NCBI RefSeq assembly: GCF_000025965.1
Contig: NC_006513.1
Coordinates: forward strand, 868,001 to 932,000
DNA from: Aromatoleum aromaticum EbN1
Lineage (GTDB): Bacteria > Pseudomonadota > Gammaproteobacteria > Burkholderiales > Rhodocyclaceae
DNA: 64,000 bases
Direction: 5' to 3'
This document shows, piece by piece, positions 11,301 through 19,696 of the stretch. The notes beneath the pieces are model-generated. The model was not told the origin of the DNA and did not search any database. It was given only the letters and a program-made list of their open reading frames with translations. The stretch's first letter is position 1, and every line of letters starts with the position of its first letter. The translations under genes were made by a program, and so were the position numbers.

Positions 11301-12329
11301 ATGAAGGCGCTTGATCATCAGCAACAGCTCTTCATGGTCGAATCCGACCAACTTTACCGTACGTGGATCGAAGCGCTCAGGCACGCCCGCTCCTATCGCT
11401 ACGGCATGCGCTGGGTGTCGTCGAAAGGGCGGCAATACCTCGTGCGACGACACGACGCACGCGGCAATGGCAAGTCGCTCGGCCCACGCAACACCGAAAC
11501 AGAAGCCACCTTTGCCGCGTTTACCGAAGGCAAGGCGCGCGCCGATGCGCGTTTGCAGCAGTTGTCGCGACGCATGAAGGAACAGGCCCGGTTAAACAAG
11601 GCCGCCCGGCTGGGCCGGCTGCCGACCATCGTCGGCGAGGTATTGCTGGCACTGGCAGCCTCGAATGTGGCGCGGGATTTCTGCGTGGTCGGCACACACG
11701 CGATTCACGGTTACGAGGCCATGGCCGGTGTGCACTGCCAGATGGAGTTGCTGGCGTCGGGCGATGTGGACCTCCTTTACGACCCGCGCCGACGACTTGC
11801 CCTCGTGACGGACAAACTGGAGGGTGACGGCCTGCTGGGCCTGCTGCAGAAGGTCGACGCCAGCTTCGAAAGGCTGCCGGACACCCGCTTTCGCGCTGCC
11901 AACAGCAATGGTTTCATGGTCGATCTCATCATCCCCGAACGCGACTTGCAGATCACGGAGGCCGTCACCTTCGGCGCCGACGATCTCGTCGCGGTCGAAG
12001 TCCCCAACCTGCACTGGCTCGTCAATGCACCAAAGCTGGACGTGGTCGCCATCGCCGCCAATGGCGCACCGGTAATGATGCGCGTCCCCGACCCGCGCGC
12101 CTTCGCCCTGCACAAGGCCTGGCTATCGCAGCAACCGGACCGCGAACCGGTCAAGAAGCGCCGTGACCGTGCACAAGCCGTGATGGTTGCAGCACTGGTG
12201 CAGACCCACCTGCCGGCGCTGCCCTTCGACACCGCCAGTCTCAAATTCTTCAGCGTCGACATGCTCGCCCGCGCGCGCAGCGCCATCGAGCAGGATTCAG
12301 ACATCCGACTACCTGGAATCGATTTTTAG
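11301..12329 (+). CDS. GSU2403-type nucleotidyltransferase-fold protein
   Basis: 342 residues, soluble. An N-terminal ~100-residue basic helical part (SYRYGMRWVSSKGRQYLVRR) precedes a nucleotidyltransferase core with VVGTHAIHGYEAMAG and ASGDVDLLYD. The G-T-H...D-V-D spacing fits the G[GS]...D-x-D metal-binding signature. The closest family I can name is the GSU2403 nucleotidyltransferase-fold family; the substrate is unknown. No HEPN partner or antitoxin is adjacent. The upstream DNA is much more AT-rich than the gene and carries a large palindrome, so the gene is probably acquired. It lies between dgkA and a minus-strand operon. Confidence 0.7.
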   Translation: MKALDHQQQLFMVESDQLYRTWIEALRHARSYRYGMRWVSSKGRQYLVRRHDARGNGKSLGPRNTETEATFAAFTEGKARADARLQQLSRRMKEQARLNKAARLGRLPTIVGEVLLALAASNVARDFCVVGTHAIHGYEAMAGVHCQMELLASGDVDLLYDPRRRLALVTDKLEGDGLLGLLQKVDASFERLPDTRFRAANSNGFMVDLIIPERDLQITEAVTFGADDLVAVEVPNLHWLVNAPKLDVVAIAANGAPVMMRVPDPRAFALHKAWLSQQPDREPVKKRRDRAQAVMVAALVQTHLPALPFDTASLKFFSVDMLARARSAIEQDSDIRLPGIDF

Positions 12330-12631
12330 AACATGACCACGCTCATCAGTTTCTCGGCAGGGGCCGTGCTTTCTTCGTGCGCGCTTCGTCGTTTGAACGT
12401 AACCGTTCAGACCTCACCCGGATTTTCATTGGTTGCCCGGCGTAGTCTTGCGGGATAACGCCGGCTTCGAAGACGGCGTAATGCGATAAAGCTGAGCGAT
12501 CATGACCTGCGACAGATGGACGAGGGGGCGCGATCGGGGCAAGAATGAGACGGGGGTGTCATTCGGCTGCAACCCCTCCCGGGCCCCGAGTGGCTTGCCG
12601 ACCCGGGAGCGAAAAGACGCCACCGATGGCG
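12330..12631. other. Intergenic stretch without a recognised gene
   Basis: About 300 bp between the convergent nucleotidyltransferase gene and the glycine-zipper lipoprotein. It holds one clear inverted repeat, TGAACG at 12394-12399 and CGTTCA at 12404-12409 with a 4-nt loop. This may be an operator half or part of a bidirectional transcription end. No open frame here looks protein-like on either strand. Confidence 0.5.
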
Positions 12632-13126
12632 TCAGCGCGTGACCCGCGTCGTGCCGGCGTCCCGCACCAGGCGAACACGTTCGCCGAGGCGGAAGTTCTC
12701 GCCGCCGTCCTCCTGCACCACTGCGAGCACCTGGCCGTTCTCGAGCCGCACGGTGACTTCGACGCCCGCCTGGCGCGTCGCACCTTCCTCGACCGCAGCA
12801 CCTGCCAGACCGCCCGCCACCGCGCCAATCACCGTCGCGATCGCCTGCCCCCGCCCGCCGCCGACGCCGCTGCCTGCGATTCCGCCGACCGCCGCACCCG
12901 CAACCGGCCCCACCGGCGTCTTCGTGCCTTCGAGCTTCACCGCCCGCACCGCTTCGACCGTTCCGTACTGGACGACCATCGTGCGCCGCGCCTCGCCGCG
13001 CTGGTACGCGCCCCCGCCGAGTCCCGACGCGCAACCCGTCACACCGAGCGCCGCGACCAAAGCCGCGACCAGCGCCAGCCGTTGCGTTTTACTACGATTC
13101 AGATTCACTCTCATCCCGCTCACCAT
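12632..13126 (-). CDS. Glycine-zipper 2TM-domain lipoprotein, SlyB/Pcp type
   Basis: 164 residues. A signal peptide with lipobox VTGC near residues 32-35 predicts a lipid anchor, probably in the outer membrane. The centre has the repeated small-residue pattern of a glycine zipper, PVAGAAVGGIAGSGVGGG and VIGAVAGGLAGAAVEEG. It ends in a conserved C-terminal part GQVLAVVQEDGGENF. The ATG at 13126 overlaps the stop of the PfkB gene and has GGAGAGG just upstream; an internal ATG at 13114 is the alternative. Members of this family stabilise the outer membrane and the periplasmic stress response, but the role here is inferred. Confidence 0.85.
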   Translation of the reverse strand: MVSGMRVNLNRSKTQRLALVAALVAALGVTGCASGLGGGAYQRGEARRTMVVQYGTVEAVRAVKLEGTKTPVGPVAGAAVGGIAGSGVGGGRGQAIATVIGAVAGGLAGAAVEEGATRQAGVEVTVRLENGQVLAVVQEDGGENFRLGERVRLVRDAGTTRVTR

Positions 13127-14055
13127 AACGCCTCTCCAAATGCTGCCGCATACCGTTCGGCAATGTCGTTGCGCGCGGGCGCATGGTTCTGCCCGCCGCG
13201 GTACCCGATCTTGATCGCCCCCATCACCGACGCGAGCCGCCCCGTCCGCTGCCAGTCGTAGCCGTTCGCAATGCCGTAAAGAAGCCCCGCGCGATACGCG
13301 TCGCCGCAGCCGGTCGGATCGACCAGCTGGTCGGGCGCGACACAGGGAATCGCGACGCACCGGCCTTCCGCGTAGATCTGCGAGCCTTCCGGCCCGAGCG
13401 TCACAACCAGCGCTTCCACCTCTTCGGCGAGCTCGGCGAGCGTGCGCCCGGTCTTCTCGCTCAGCAGCTTCGCCTCATAGTCGTTGACCGTGCAGTAACG
13501 AGCCAGTTTCAGGCATTCCAGCAGCTCGCCGCCGGAAAACAGCGGCATCCCCTGCCCCGGGTCGAACACGAACGGGATCCCCGCCTCGGCGAACTGCGAC
13601 GCGTGGTTCAGCATGCCGTCGCGCCCGTCCGGCGAGACGATGCCGAGCTTCACGCCCGCAGCGTCCTGCACGCGGTTCAGGTGCGAATGGTTCATCGCCC
13701 CCGGGTGGAACGCGGTGATCTGGTTGTCGTCCAGGTCCGTCGTGATGAAAGCCTGTGCGGTGAATGTGGCGGGCACGTGCGTGACGTGATCGTCGCACAG
13801 CCCGAGCTCGCGCAGCCGTTCCCGGTACGCTCCGGCGTCGTCGCCGACCGTCGCCATGATCAGCGGATCGGCGCCGAGCAGCTTGAGGTTGTAGGCGATG
13901 TTGCCCGCGCAGCCGCCGAACTCCCGTCGCATGTCGGGCACGAGGAACGACACGTTCAGGATGTGGATCTGTTCGGGGAGAATGTGGCTCTTGAAGCGAT
14001 CATGAAAGACCATGATCGTGTCGTAGGCGACGGAGCCGCAAACGAGAATGGACAT
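13120..14055 (-). CDS. PfkB-family sugar or nucleoside kinase
   Basis: 311 residues, ribokinase fold. An N-terminal MSILVCGSVAYDTIMVF and the PfkB first signature FGGCAGNIAYNLKLLGA are seen. The C-terminal signature DPTGCGDAYRAGLLYG carries the catalytic aspartate (GCGD). The pattern is closest to adenosine/ribokinase-like members often annotated adenosine kinase in betaproteobacteria; the substrate cannot be fixed from sequence. It is first in a two-gene minus-strand unit with the lipoprotein, whose start overlaps its stop. Confidence 0.88.
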   Translation of the reverse strand: MSILVCGSVAYDTIMVFHDRFKSHILPEQIHILNVSFLVPDMRREFGGCAGNIAYNLKLLGADPLIMATVGDDAGAYRERLRELGLCDDHVTHVPATFTAQAFITTDLDDNQITAFHPGAMNHSHLNRVQDAAGVKLGIVSPDGRDGMLNHASQFAEAGIPFVFDPGQGMPLFSGGELLECLKLARYCTVNDYEAKLLSEKTGRTLAELAEEVEALVVTLGPEGSQIYAEGRCVAIPCVAPDQLVDPTGCGDAYRAGLLYGIANGYDWQRTGRLASVMGAIKIGYRGGQNHAPARNDIAERYAAAFGEALW

Positions 14056-14156
14056 GGCGCACCTGCCGGACGGAAAAGGCGGCCATTATAGAACTCTTGC
14101 GCCCCCGCCCGCGGACCGACCCACAGGCGCAGGCGCATGCCAGAACAGCGGGACGC

Positions 14157-14567
14157 TCAGATCACCGCGCGCAGCTTCGCCGCCATCTCTTCGAGCGCCT
14201 CGCGCGGCGGATTCTTCGCCGGCCACGCCAGCGCCAGCCCGTCGCCTTCCCAGCGCGGCAGCACGTGGATGTGGAAATGGAACACCGTCTGCGCCCCGGC
14301 CGGCTCGTTCGCCTGGAGCAGCGTCACGCCCTCGCAGCCATACGCCTTCTTGACCGCCCGCGCCACCCGCGCCGCCGTGCGGAAAACCGCCGACGCCAGA
14401 TCGTCATCGAGTTCGTAGATGTTGGCGCGATGCGGCTTGACGACCACCAGCGCATGGCCGGGATTGACCGACTGCAGGTCCATGAAGGCGAGCGTCGAAG
14501 CGTCTTCGAAGACTTTCGAGGCGGGCAGCTCGCCTTTGGCAATGCGGCAAAACACACAGCTTTCCAT
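14157..14567 (-). CDS. HIT-family nucleotide hydrolase
   Basis: 136 residues. Opens ESCVFCRIAKGELPASKV and carries the histidine triad HFHIHVLPRW near residue 105, the catalytic motif of HIT hydrolases acting on nucleotide phosphoramidates or dinucleoside polyphosphates. The ATG at 14567 is preceded by AGGAGG with good spacing; the open frame further upstream is not family-like. It lies about 100 bp downstream of the PfkB gene start, on the same strand. Confidence 0.9.
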   Translation of the reverse strand: MESCVFCRIAKGELPASKVFEDASTLAFMDLQSVNPGHALVVVKPHRANIYELDDDLASAVFRTAARVARAVKKAYGCEGVTLLQANEPAGAQTVFHFHIHVLPRWEGDGLALAWPAKNPPREALEEMAAKLRAVI

Positions 14568-14677
14568 CCTTCGTTCCTCCTGTCGATACATGGTCGGGCG
14601 CATCCTAACGGTGACGCCGCGCCACTGCAATCGCCGCTGAGCCAAGACCGATCGAGTCCGGCGACAACTATCTTGAC

Positions 14678-15181
14678 TTGTTCCGGATCCTGTTCTGGAC
14701 AACGCTGCTGGGCGCCATCGACGAGCTGATCCAATACCTCTGGATCACCATCAGCTACAGCGAATACCTCGACTTCAACGACATCCTGGTGAACATGCCG
14801 GGAGGTGCAGCGGGCGTGCTTATTTACTATGGGTCCAGCCGTCCGCATCAGCTCCCCGCCTCACGCCCGCCCCGCCTGGAACTGTTCACCGCACTCGTGC
14901 TGTCCAGCGCCATCATGCTCGGCGTTCACACCGAACGCGTCGTCACCACCCCGAAAGTCAAGGTGCCTGCTGGCGGCTTCGTACGCGACAAAGGGGAAGC
15001 CGCCACGCTGCGCTTCTATCTTCAGCGCACGGTACCGCCCCGCTACGCCAGCTACAACCAGAGCCCCTACCGTGGCCAATACTGGATTCTCGACCCGGCA
15101 AGCGGTATTGCACTGACGCTGCTCGGTGGCGTCCTGTTCGGCGTACTCGTACGCCAAGCCATCCAGATCCGTCCAGACTAG
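14678..15181 (+). pseudogene. VanZ-like membrane protein, 5'-truncated
   Basis: 167 residues from a TTG; the same frame is open back to about 14615 without a plausible start or ribosome site. The first part, IDELIQYLWITISYSEYLDFNDILVN followed by MPGGAAGVLIYY, matches the conserved half of VanZ-like proteins (D-E-x-Q ... D-x-x-N-x-x-G). The N-terminal helices that normally precede it are missing. Two further hydrophobic segments follow, at the middle and near the C-terminus. It probably lost its 5' end in the rearrangement that placed it beside the HIT gene. Its stop TAG shares the CTAG tetranucleotide with the convergent hipA stop. Confidence 0.55.
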
Positions 15182-16413
15182 GCTTCTTGTACCAGACTGC
15201 GCTTCACACCCTGGTCCCAGATCCGTCGCATTTCCCTTGCGATCGGAGCAAACCCTTCGCGCTGTTTCGCCTCGGCCAGCATTCCGGCACCGATATCCGC
15301 CACCGCATCTGCCACCTCGCACAGGATCTCACGCGCACGCGTGGGGTCGAGCGCGCAGTGGCCTTGAGCGAACCGCGTCAGCACCTTCGTACTCGGCCAG
15401 GATTTACGGCCATCCAGCATCAGTGCCATCACATCCCCCGGCAAATAAACCTGTGTGGTGACGATATCGTAGGCGGGGGCACAGGTTACGGGCATGCCGG
15501 GCGCGGCATACACCACCCCGAAATTCTTCAGGTGCGCATCGCCATTGCGCACCGCACAGCACACCGCAAGCAGACGGAACAGGAATTCGAGCGTCTGCAC
15601 ACGCGCGGTCGGGGTCACGAAGCAGGCAAGCGTTTTCGCGAGCCCCTCGTAACTGTCATCGTACTTTGCCTTGACCGGCAACCCTTGCAAAACACAGGTA
15701 TCCTCGAAGCCGAGGTACTGCCCATCGACATCGAGGTCGAAACGCTCGACCACCAGGAATCGTCCGTTTTCAGACAAGGCATGTCCGGGCACCGCCAAGC
15801 CGGCCCGCTCCGCCACCTGTAGACAATAGAACTCGTTTGCGGCCAGCTCGGGGAACTCGTCTTTATCCCAGGTCTTGATGATATGGGTGGCGCCGCGTAC
15901 GGTCAGGCTGCGCCGCCCGTCACCCGACAACGACCACGCGCGCTCATCACGCACCAGCACTTTGGGCTGGACACCAGAGATGCCGCTCGACGCGGCGAAG
16001 CGCTCGACAAGGTCGGCGAACAGGTCTTCAGAGCCCTCATAGGCCAAAATCTCCGCCACGCTTTGCGTGGCCTGCCCGCCCTCGGCAAGGTTTCCAGGCT
16101 CGCCGTATCGCAGGCGACCGATCTGCGCCGGACCCACGATCTGGAGCAAGGAAAGATCCTGAAACCCCGGCATAAGCTTGCGAAAGCGCCGCTCCAGCAC
16201 TTCACGCAGCCGCCCTTCCGGAAGGTTCATCTGGAACACAGGATGGAGTCCATCCGGATACTCGTAACCACCAAGCTTGAGCGGCATGGTCAGCGAAACG
16301 GCCTCGCGCGGACCCGCACCCGGATCGTAGGCGAAAACGCAGCCAGCAGAATCCGCCGCCGCACGATCGAGTCGACCGCTCAAGGCCTTGTCCGCCCACA
16401 CTTTCAGCATCAA
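15178..16413 (-). CDS. hipA: HipA-type serine/threonine kinase toxin
   Basis: 411 residues. HipA toxins phosphorylate glutamyl-tRNA synthetase or other aminoacyl-tRNA synthetases and halt growth. Visible kinase motifs are HIIKTWDKDEFPELAANE (ATP-binding lysine region), VVERFD, the catalytic loop AVRNGDAHLKNFGV and the metal-binding APAYDIVTT. The N-terminal Couple-hipA domain (VWADKALSGRLDRA, PLKLGGYEYPDGLHPVF) is intact. The start overlaps the stop of hipB by 4 nt, so expression is coupled to the antitoxin. No inactivating change is visible. Confidence 0.9.
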   Translation of the reverse strand: MMLKVWADKALSGRLDRAAADSAGCVFAYDPGAGPREAVSLTMPLKLGGYEYPDGLHPVFQMNLPEGRLREVLERRFRKLMPGFQDLSLLQIVGPAQIGRLRYGEPGNLAEGGQATQSVAEILAYEGSEDLFADLVERFAASSGISGVQPKVLVRDERAWSLSGDGRRSLTVRGATHIIKTWDKDEFPELAANEFYCLQVAERAGLAVPGHALSENGRFLVVERFDLDVDGQYLGFEDTCVLQGLPVKAKYDDSYEGLAKTLACFVTPTARVQTLEFLFRLLAVCCAVRNGDAHLKNFGVVYAAPGMPVTCAPAYDIVTTQVYLPGDVMALMLDGRKSWPSTKVLTRFAQGHCALDPTRAREILCEVADAVADIGAGMLAEAKQREGFAPIAREMRRIWDQGVKRSLVQEA

Positions 16414-16661
16414 CGCCTCCCGCGTGCCGCCAGCAGATCGTCCAGCGTCGGCAGACGGCTCTCGGGCACCGCCTGCAGCTCGAGCCCCAGCACTGCGCAG
16501 ACGCGGAGCAGCTTGCGAATGCCGATGTCGCCGATACGGCCGTTCTCCAGTTGGGACAGACTGGTGCGCCCCACGCCTGCAAGACGCGCCACCTCTTGCT
16601 GCGTGAGCCCCCGCGCCTGTCGCATCTCTCGCACTGTTGAGCCGATTTTGATCACATCCAT
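16410..16661 (-). CDS. hipB: HipB-type HTH antitoxin
   Basis: 83 residues with a classical XRE helix-turn-helix: MRQARGLTQQEVARLAGVGRT followed by SLSQLENGRIGDIGIRKLLRV. The ATG at 16661 is preferred to an in-frame TTG at 16679 that lies inside the putative operator. HipB neutralises HipA and represses the operon. The short C-terminal tail after the HTH (LPTLDDLLAARGRR) fits family members that plug the HipA active site. The palindrome directly upstream is its likely binding site. Confidence 0.9.
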   Translation of the reverse strand: MDVIKIGSTVREMRQARGLTQQEVARLAGVGRTSLSQLENGRIGDIGIRKLLRVCAVLGLELQAVPESRLPTLDDLLAARGRR

Positions 16662-16670
16662 GTTCGGAAT

Positions 16671-16708
16671 ATTAAACAATATGTGAATCCAAGCATATTT
16701 TGTTTAAT
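16671..16708. promoter_or_regulatory. Inverted repeat upstream of hipBA, probable HipB operator
   Basis: Arms ATTAAACAATATG (16671-16683) and CATATTTTGTTTAAT (16694-16708) are inverted copies apart from two extra T residues, separated by 10 bp. The repeat starts 10 bp before the hipB ATG and is far more AT-rich than its surroundings, as expected for an autoregulated promoter. Confidence 0.7.
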
Positions 16709-16813
16709 AAAGCGAACAGGATCACAGCTCGATCGGTACGCTTGGCACCGGGCACCATGAAGTCTTGGGGCATCGCTCCATGGTGTCTGTTTTTCAGGGG
16801 CAACTCCACACCC

Positions 16814-17023
16814 TCACCCCCGGAGGCCTGGCAGCAGGGCCAGCACCAGCAGGATAAGGACCGCCCACTGCCATGCCCGCAAGCCAGACCACGGCCGGCG
16901 CGGAAGATCCGATTTCGGCCGCACTGGGTTGGCGGCCGCGAAGCGTTCGCGCAGCTGCCGCGTTCGCGCCTCCTTCACGTCTTCCGGCAAGATGAACCGA
17001 TCTTCAGGCCTTTTTTCCCGCAT
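16814..17023 (-). CDS. Small single-span membrane protein after wzx
   Basis: 69 residues from the ATG at 17023, which overlaps the end of the flippase gene by about 20 nt. The N-terminal 45 residues are highly charged (MREKRPEDRFILPEDVKEAR), and the C-terminus is one hydrophobic helix (WAVLILLVLALLPG) ending two residues later. A tail-anchored topology with the charged part in the cytosol fits. I do not recognise the family. The overlap with wzx suggests co-expression. It could be a chance frame, but the charge-then-helix design argues against that. Confidence 0.5.
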   Translation of the reverse strand: MREKRPEDRFILPEDVKEARTRQLRERFAAANPVRPKSDLPRRPWSGLRAWQWAVLILLVLALLPGLRG

Positions 17024-18266
17024 CTGCCGCCATCGCCTCCCAGGCCAGCCCCCAACCCGTAACAAAAACCACCGCGTGCGCCAACATCATCCCCAGCGCA
17101 CCGCCCCGCACGCCCCAGGCCATCGCCATCCACGGCATGGCCAGCAACAACACCGCCCCCCCGGCCGCCATACATACCGCCAGCCCGCGCTCGCACTCCA
17201 GGCTGTTCAACAGGGGCACCAGCACGACGTTACCCAAGGCGAAGGGCAGCACCCCGAGCACCCAGGGCAACAGCGCGCCCGCCGAAGCAAAAGCCTCGCC
17301 GAACATCCGGGTCATCAGCCATTCGCCGCTCGCCGCCGTGATCGCCACCACCACCGCCCCCATCGCGAAAAGCCCCACCGTCAGCCAACCGGACAGCCTC
17401 CGCAGCTGCCCCCGGCCCGCCATGCTGCCACCTTCGCCCATCGCGCCCATGCTCCCCAACTGGCTGAACCGCCCCAGCAGCACATTGCCCAAGGGCGCGG
17501 CGAGCAGCAGGCAGGCCTCGGTCAGACGGGTGCCCGCAGCGTAGAACGACAGATCCTGCGCATCGACGAGGCCCCCGCGCCAGCCACCCAGCACCACCAC
17601 ATCCCCCTTCAGCAGCCACATCGCCAGTCCACCCATCAGCAGGAAGGGCCACACCCGGCGATACGCCACGCTCGCACCCGCAGCCGACGGCCATACCAGC
17701 CACGCGCGCCCCCAGAGCACGATCACCACCACCAAGCCCAGCGCCCAGGCCGCGAAGATCCAGCCCAGTTCCCGCCACGCCAGGCCCGACACAACCAGCA
17801 CGATCAGGCCAGCGGACACCAGGCGCCCCGCGCTCTGCCACGCGGCCTCGACCCCGAACGAGCCCGCCGCACGCATCCGGCCCGAAACCAGGTTCATCAC
17901 CGCCACGCCACCCATGCAAGCCAGCGCTGCGGACAAGGCCGCACCGCGACCGCCGCCAAGCACGAACGCCGCCACCGCCAGCCCCGCGGCCACCACCAGG
18001 ACATGCAGCAACGCATTCGCCATCAGCCCACGCAGCTCGCGGCCCGCGGCGCCACCCCGCACGCCGGCGCGATACAGCAGGGTCGGCCAGCCCCCCTCGA
18101 TCAAAACCAGGCCCAGCGTGCCCAGATTGAGCAAGAGCACGTAAACGCCGAAGGCCTCGGTGCCCAGGACCCGCCCCAGCAGCAGCAGCAAGCCGAACGA
18201 CACCCCGGCGCAAAGCCCCGCCCCCAGCGCCTGCCAACCCACCGCGCGTAGCAAACCGAAGCTCAT
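17004..18266 (-). CDS. Polysaccharide flippase, Wzx/MATE-type
   Basis: 420 residues, about twelve hydrophobic helices and few charges, from MSFGLLRAVGWQALGAG. Length, topology and the N-terminal pattern fit the oligosaccharide flippases (PST/MVF superfamily) that move undecaprenyl-linked repeat units across the inner membrane. The ATG at 18266 is the first in frame that gives the usual short cytosolic start. The composition is very GC-rich, unlike the AT-rich second flippase at 24.5 kb. It is divergent from wzz with 73 bp between starts. Confidence 0.8.
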   Translation of the reverse strand: MSFGLLRAVGWQALGAGLCAGVSFGLLLLLGRVLGTEAFGVYVLLLNLGTLGLVLIEGGWPTLLYRAGVRGGAAGRELRGLMANALLHVLVVAAGLAVAAFVLGGGRGAALSAALACMGGVAVMNLVSGRMRAAGSFGVEAAWQSAGRLVSAGLIVLVVSGLAWRELGWIFAAWALGLVVVIVLWGRAWLVWPSAAGASVAYRRVWPFLLMGGLAMWLLKGDVVVLGGWRGGLVDAQDLSFYAAGTRLTEACLLLAAPLGNVLLGRFSQLGSMGAMGEGGSMAGRGQLRRLSGWLTVGLFAMGAVVVAITAASGEWLMTRMFGEAFASAGALLPWVLGVLPFALGNVVLVPLLNSLECERGLAVCMAAGGAVLLLAMPWMAMAWGVRGGALGMMLAHAVVFVTGWGLAWEAMAADAGKKA

Positions 18267-18339
18267 GTACTCCCTTACCTCAACTGATCGGCGGATATGG
18301 TGAGATAATTCCGCCTTTTCCGCAAAACCAGACGCCTCC

Positions 18340-19530
18340 ATGCAATCCACGCCCAACAACCCGCCTGCCCACGAAGACAACGAAATCGACCTGCGCCAAC
18401 TGGTCTCGGTGCTGTGGAAGCAGAAGCTGCTCATCGTGGGCGCAGGCGTCCTCTGCGCGGGCGTGGGCGTGGGCGCGAGCCTGCTCTCGACCAAGTACGT
18501 CGCCGAGGGCCTCTTCCTCACCCCCGGCGTCTCCGCGACCAACTACAAGCGCTTCGTCAGCGTGTTCTCCAACGGCCCCCGCCTGCAGCAATACCTGCAG
18601 GACACCGGGGCGCTGGCGACGCGCGACGGAGCGCTGCTCTTCGGTCTCGCGGAAAATCAGGACAGGCTCGTCGAAACCCTCAGACCCGAGTTCGCCTTTA
18701 CCGACAAGGACCAGAAGGCCTTCGGCGTCAAGGTCGCCGAAGACGACGAACCCGGTGCCATGATCGGCGTTCGCATCCAGTTCTCGCACAAGGAGCCCAC
18801 CGGCGGCACCCCCGTCACCCTGCTCGCCGAATACGTGCGCGACACCGTCATCCGGGTGAACTTCGAGAAAGCATTGCTCGCGCGCTGCGCCGACTTCCGC
18901 ACCCGCGAACAGGAGTTACGCAACGCCCAGCTCAGCAACGACTTCGCCATCACCCAGGAAGAGCGCCGCGCCGCCACCCTGCGCGAGATCATCGCCCGCA
19001 ACCCCGGAGCTGCCGTCAGCGACAACCGCCAGATCGTCTCGCTGGAAAAAGGCAGCGAGCGCTTCCTCTCCCCCGCCGCGCAACTCGTCGCGTCCGAGAT
19101 CCAGATCGCCGACATGAAGCTCGCCGAAGTGCGCCGCGAGCGCGAGCGCACCGCCAGCGCGCTCAAGCGCGACTACTACTGCCAGGCCCAGCAGGCGCTG
19201 CAGCAGCCCACCACCGGCCCCACCTTCCTTCAGGGCCTGCCGAACATCCAGGCCGCTGCCTTCCAGGGCCAGGACAAGTCGGTCGACATCATCGAGCAGA
19301 CCTGGAACGAACTCGACGTCGAGCGTGCAACCTGGACCAACACCTACCTGCAGTCCATGCGCTTCGTCGCCTCACCCGAAGGCACCGAGGTGAAGGAACG
19401 CAAGCCGGGTCTGGCGCTCGGCCTGGTGCTCGGCGGGCTGCTGGGCGGCATGCTTGGGGTGTTCGGCGCGCTGGCACGGGCGTGGTGGCGCGGGGACGGA
19501 GGCGAGAAGGGCGAGAAAACCGGGGCCTGA
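18340..19530 (+). CDS. wzz: Chain-length determinant protein, Wzz family
   Basis: 396 residues. The N-terminal motif NEIDLRQLVSVLWKQKLLIV leads into TM1 (residues ~28-50). A periplasmic coiled-coil region rich in E/R/Q follows, and the C-terminal Pro-rich TM2 region KPGLALGLVLGGLLGGMLG has the classical PCP layout. Such proteins set the modal length of O-antigen or exopolysaccharide chains. The last residues (EKTGA) and the stop codon are contributed by a palindromic repeat, so the native C-terminus may have been slightly altered. Confidence 0.9.
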   Translation: MQSTPNNPPAHEDNEIDLRQLVSVLWKQKLLIVGAGVLCAGVGVGASLLSTKYVAEGLFLTPGVSATNYKRFVSVFSNGPRLQQYLQDTGALATRDGALLFGLAENQDRLVETLRPEFAFTDKDQKAFGVKVAEDDEPGAMIGVRIQFSHKEPTGGTPVTLLAEYVRDTVIRVNFEKALLARCADFRTREQELRNAQLSNDFAITQEERRAATLREIIARNPGAAVSDNRQIVSLEKGSERFLSPAAQLVASEIQIADMKLAEVRRERERTASALKRDYYCQAQQALQQPTTGPTFLQGLPNIQAAAFQGQDKSVDIIEQTWNELDVERATWTNTYLQSMRFVASPEGTEVKERKPGLALGLVLGGLLGGMLGVFGALARAWWRGDGGEKGEKTGA

Positions 19531-19543
19531 CCCCAATTTCCCC
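19515..19543 (+). repeat. Palindromic repeat type A, copy 1
   Basis: Core GGGGCCTGACCCC inside GAAAACC...AATTTCCCC. It overlaps the 3' end of wzz and supplies its TGA stop. The same element recurs in direct orientation at 21171, 23027 and 23092, and inverted in degenerate form at 46853. Confidence 0.85.
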
Positions 19544-19696
19544 AACCTCCCACTCCACGATCGCGATATTCGAGTCCTGGAAAAACGACGAAATAAATCA
19601 AAAAATTTTCACTTTGTGATTTATAAACAAATACTTAAACAAAACATCAAACTAACGTAAAACTCTTTATATTAGTAACGTAAATACAATCCAACC

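Noticed and set aside
16929-18251. 440-codon plus-strand frame rich in Q, H, R and P
   Set aside because: Antisense shadow of the wzx gene produced by its GC-rich codon use.
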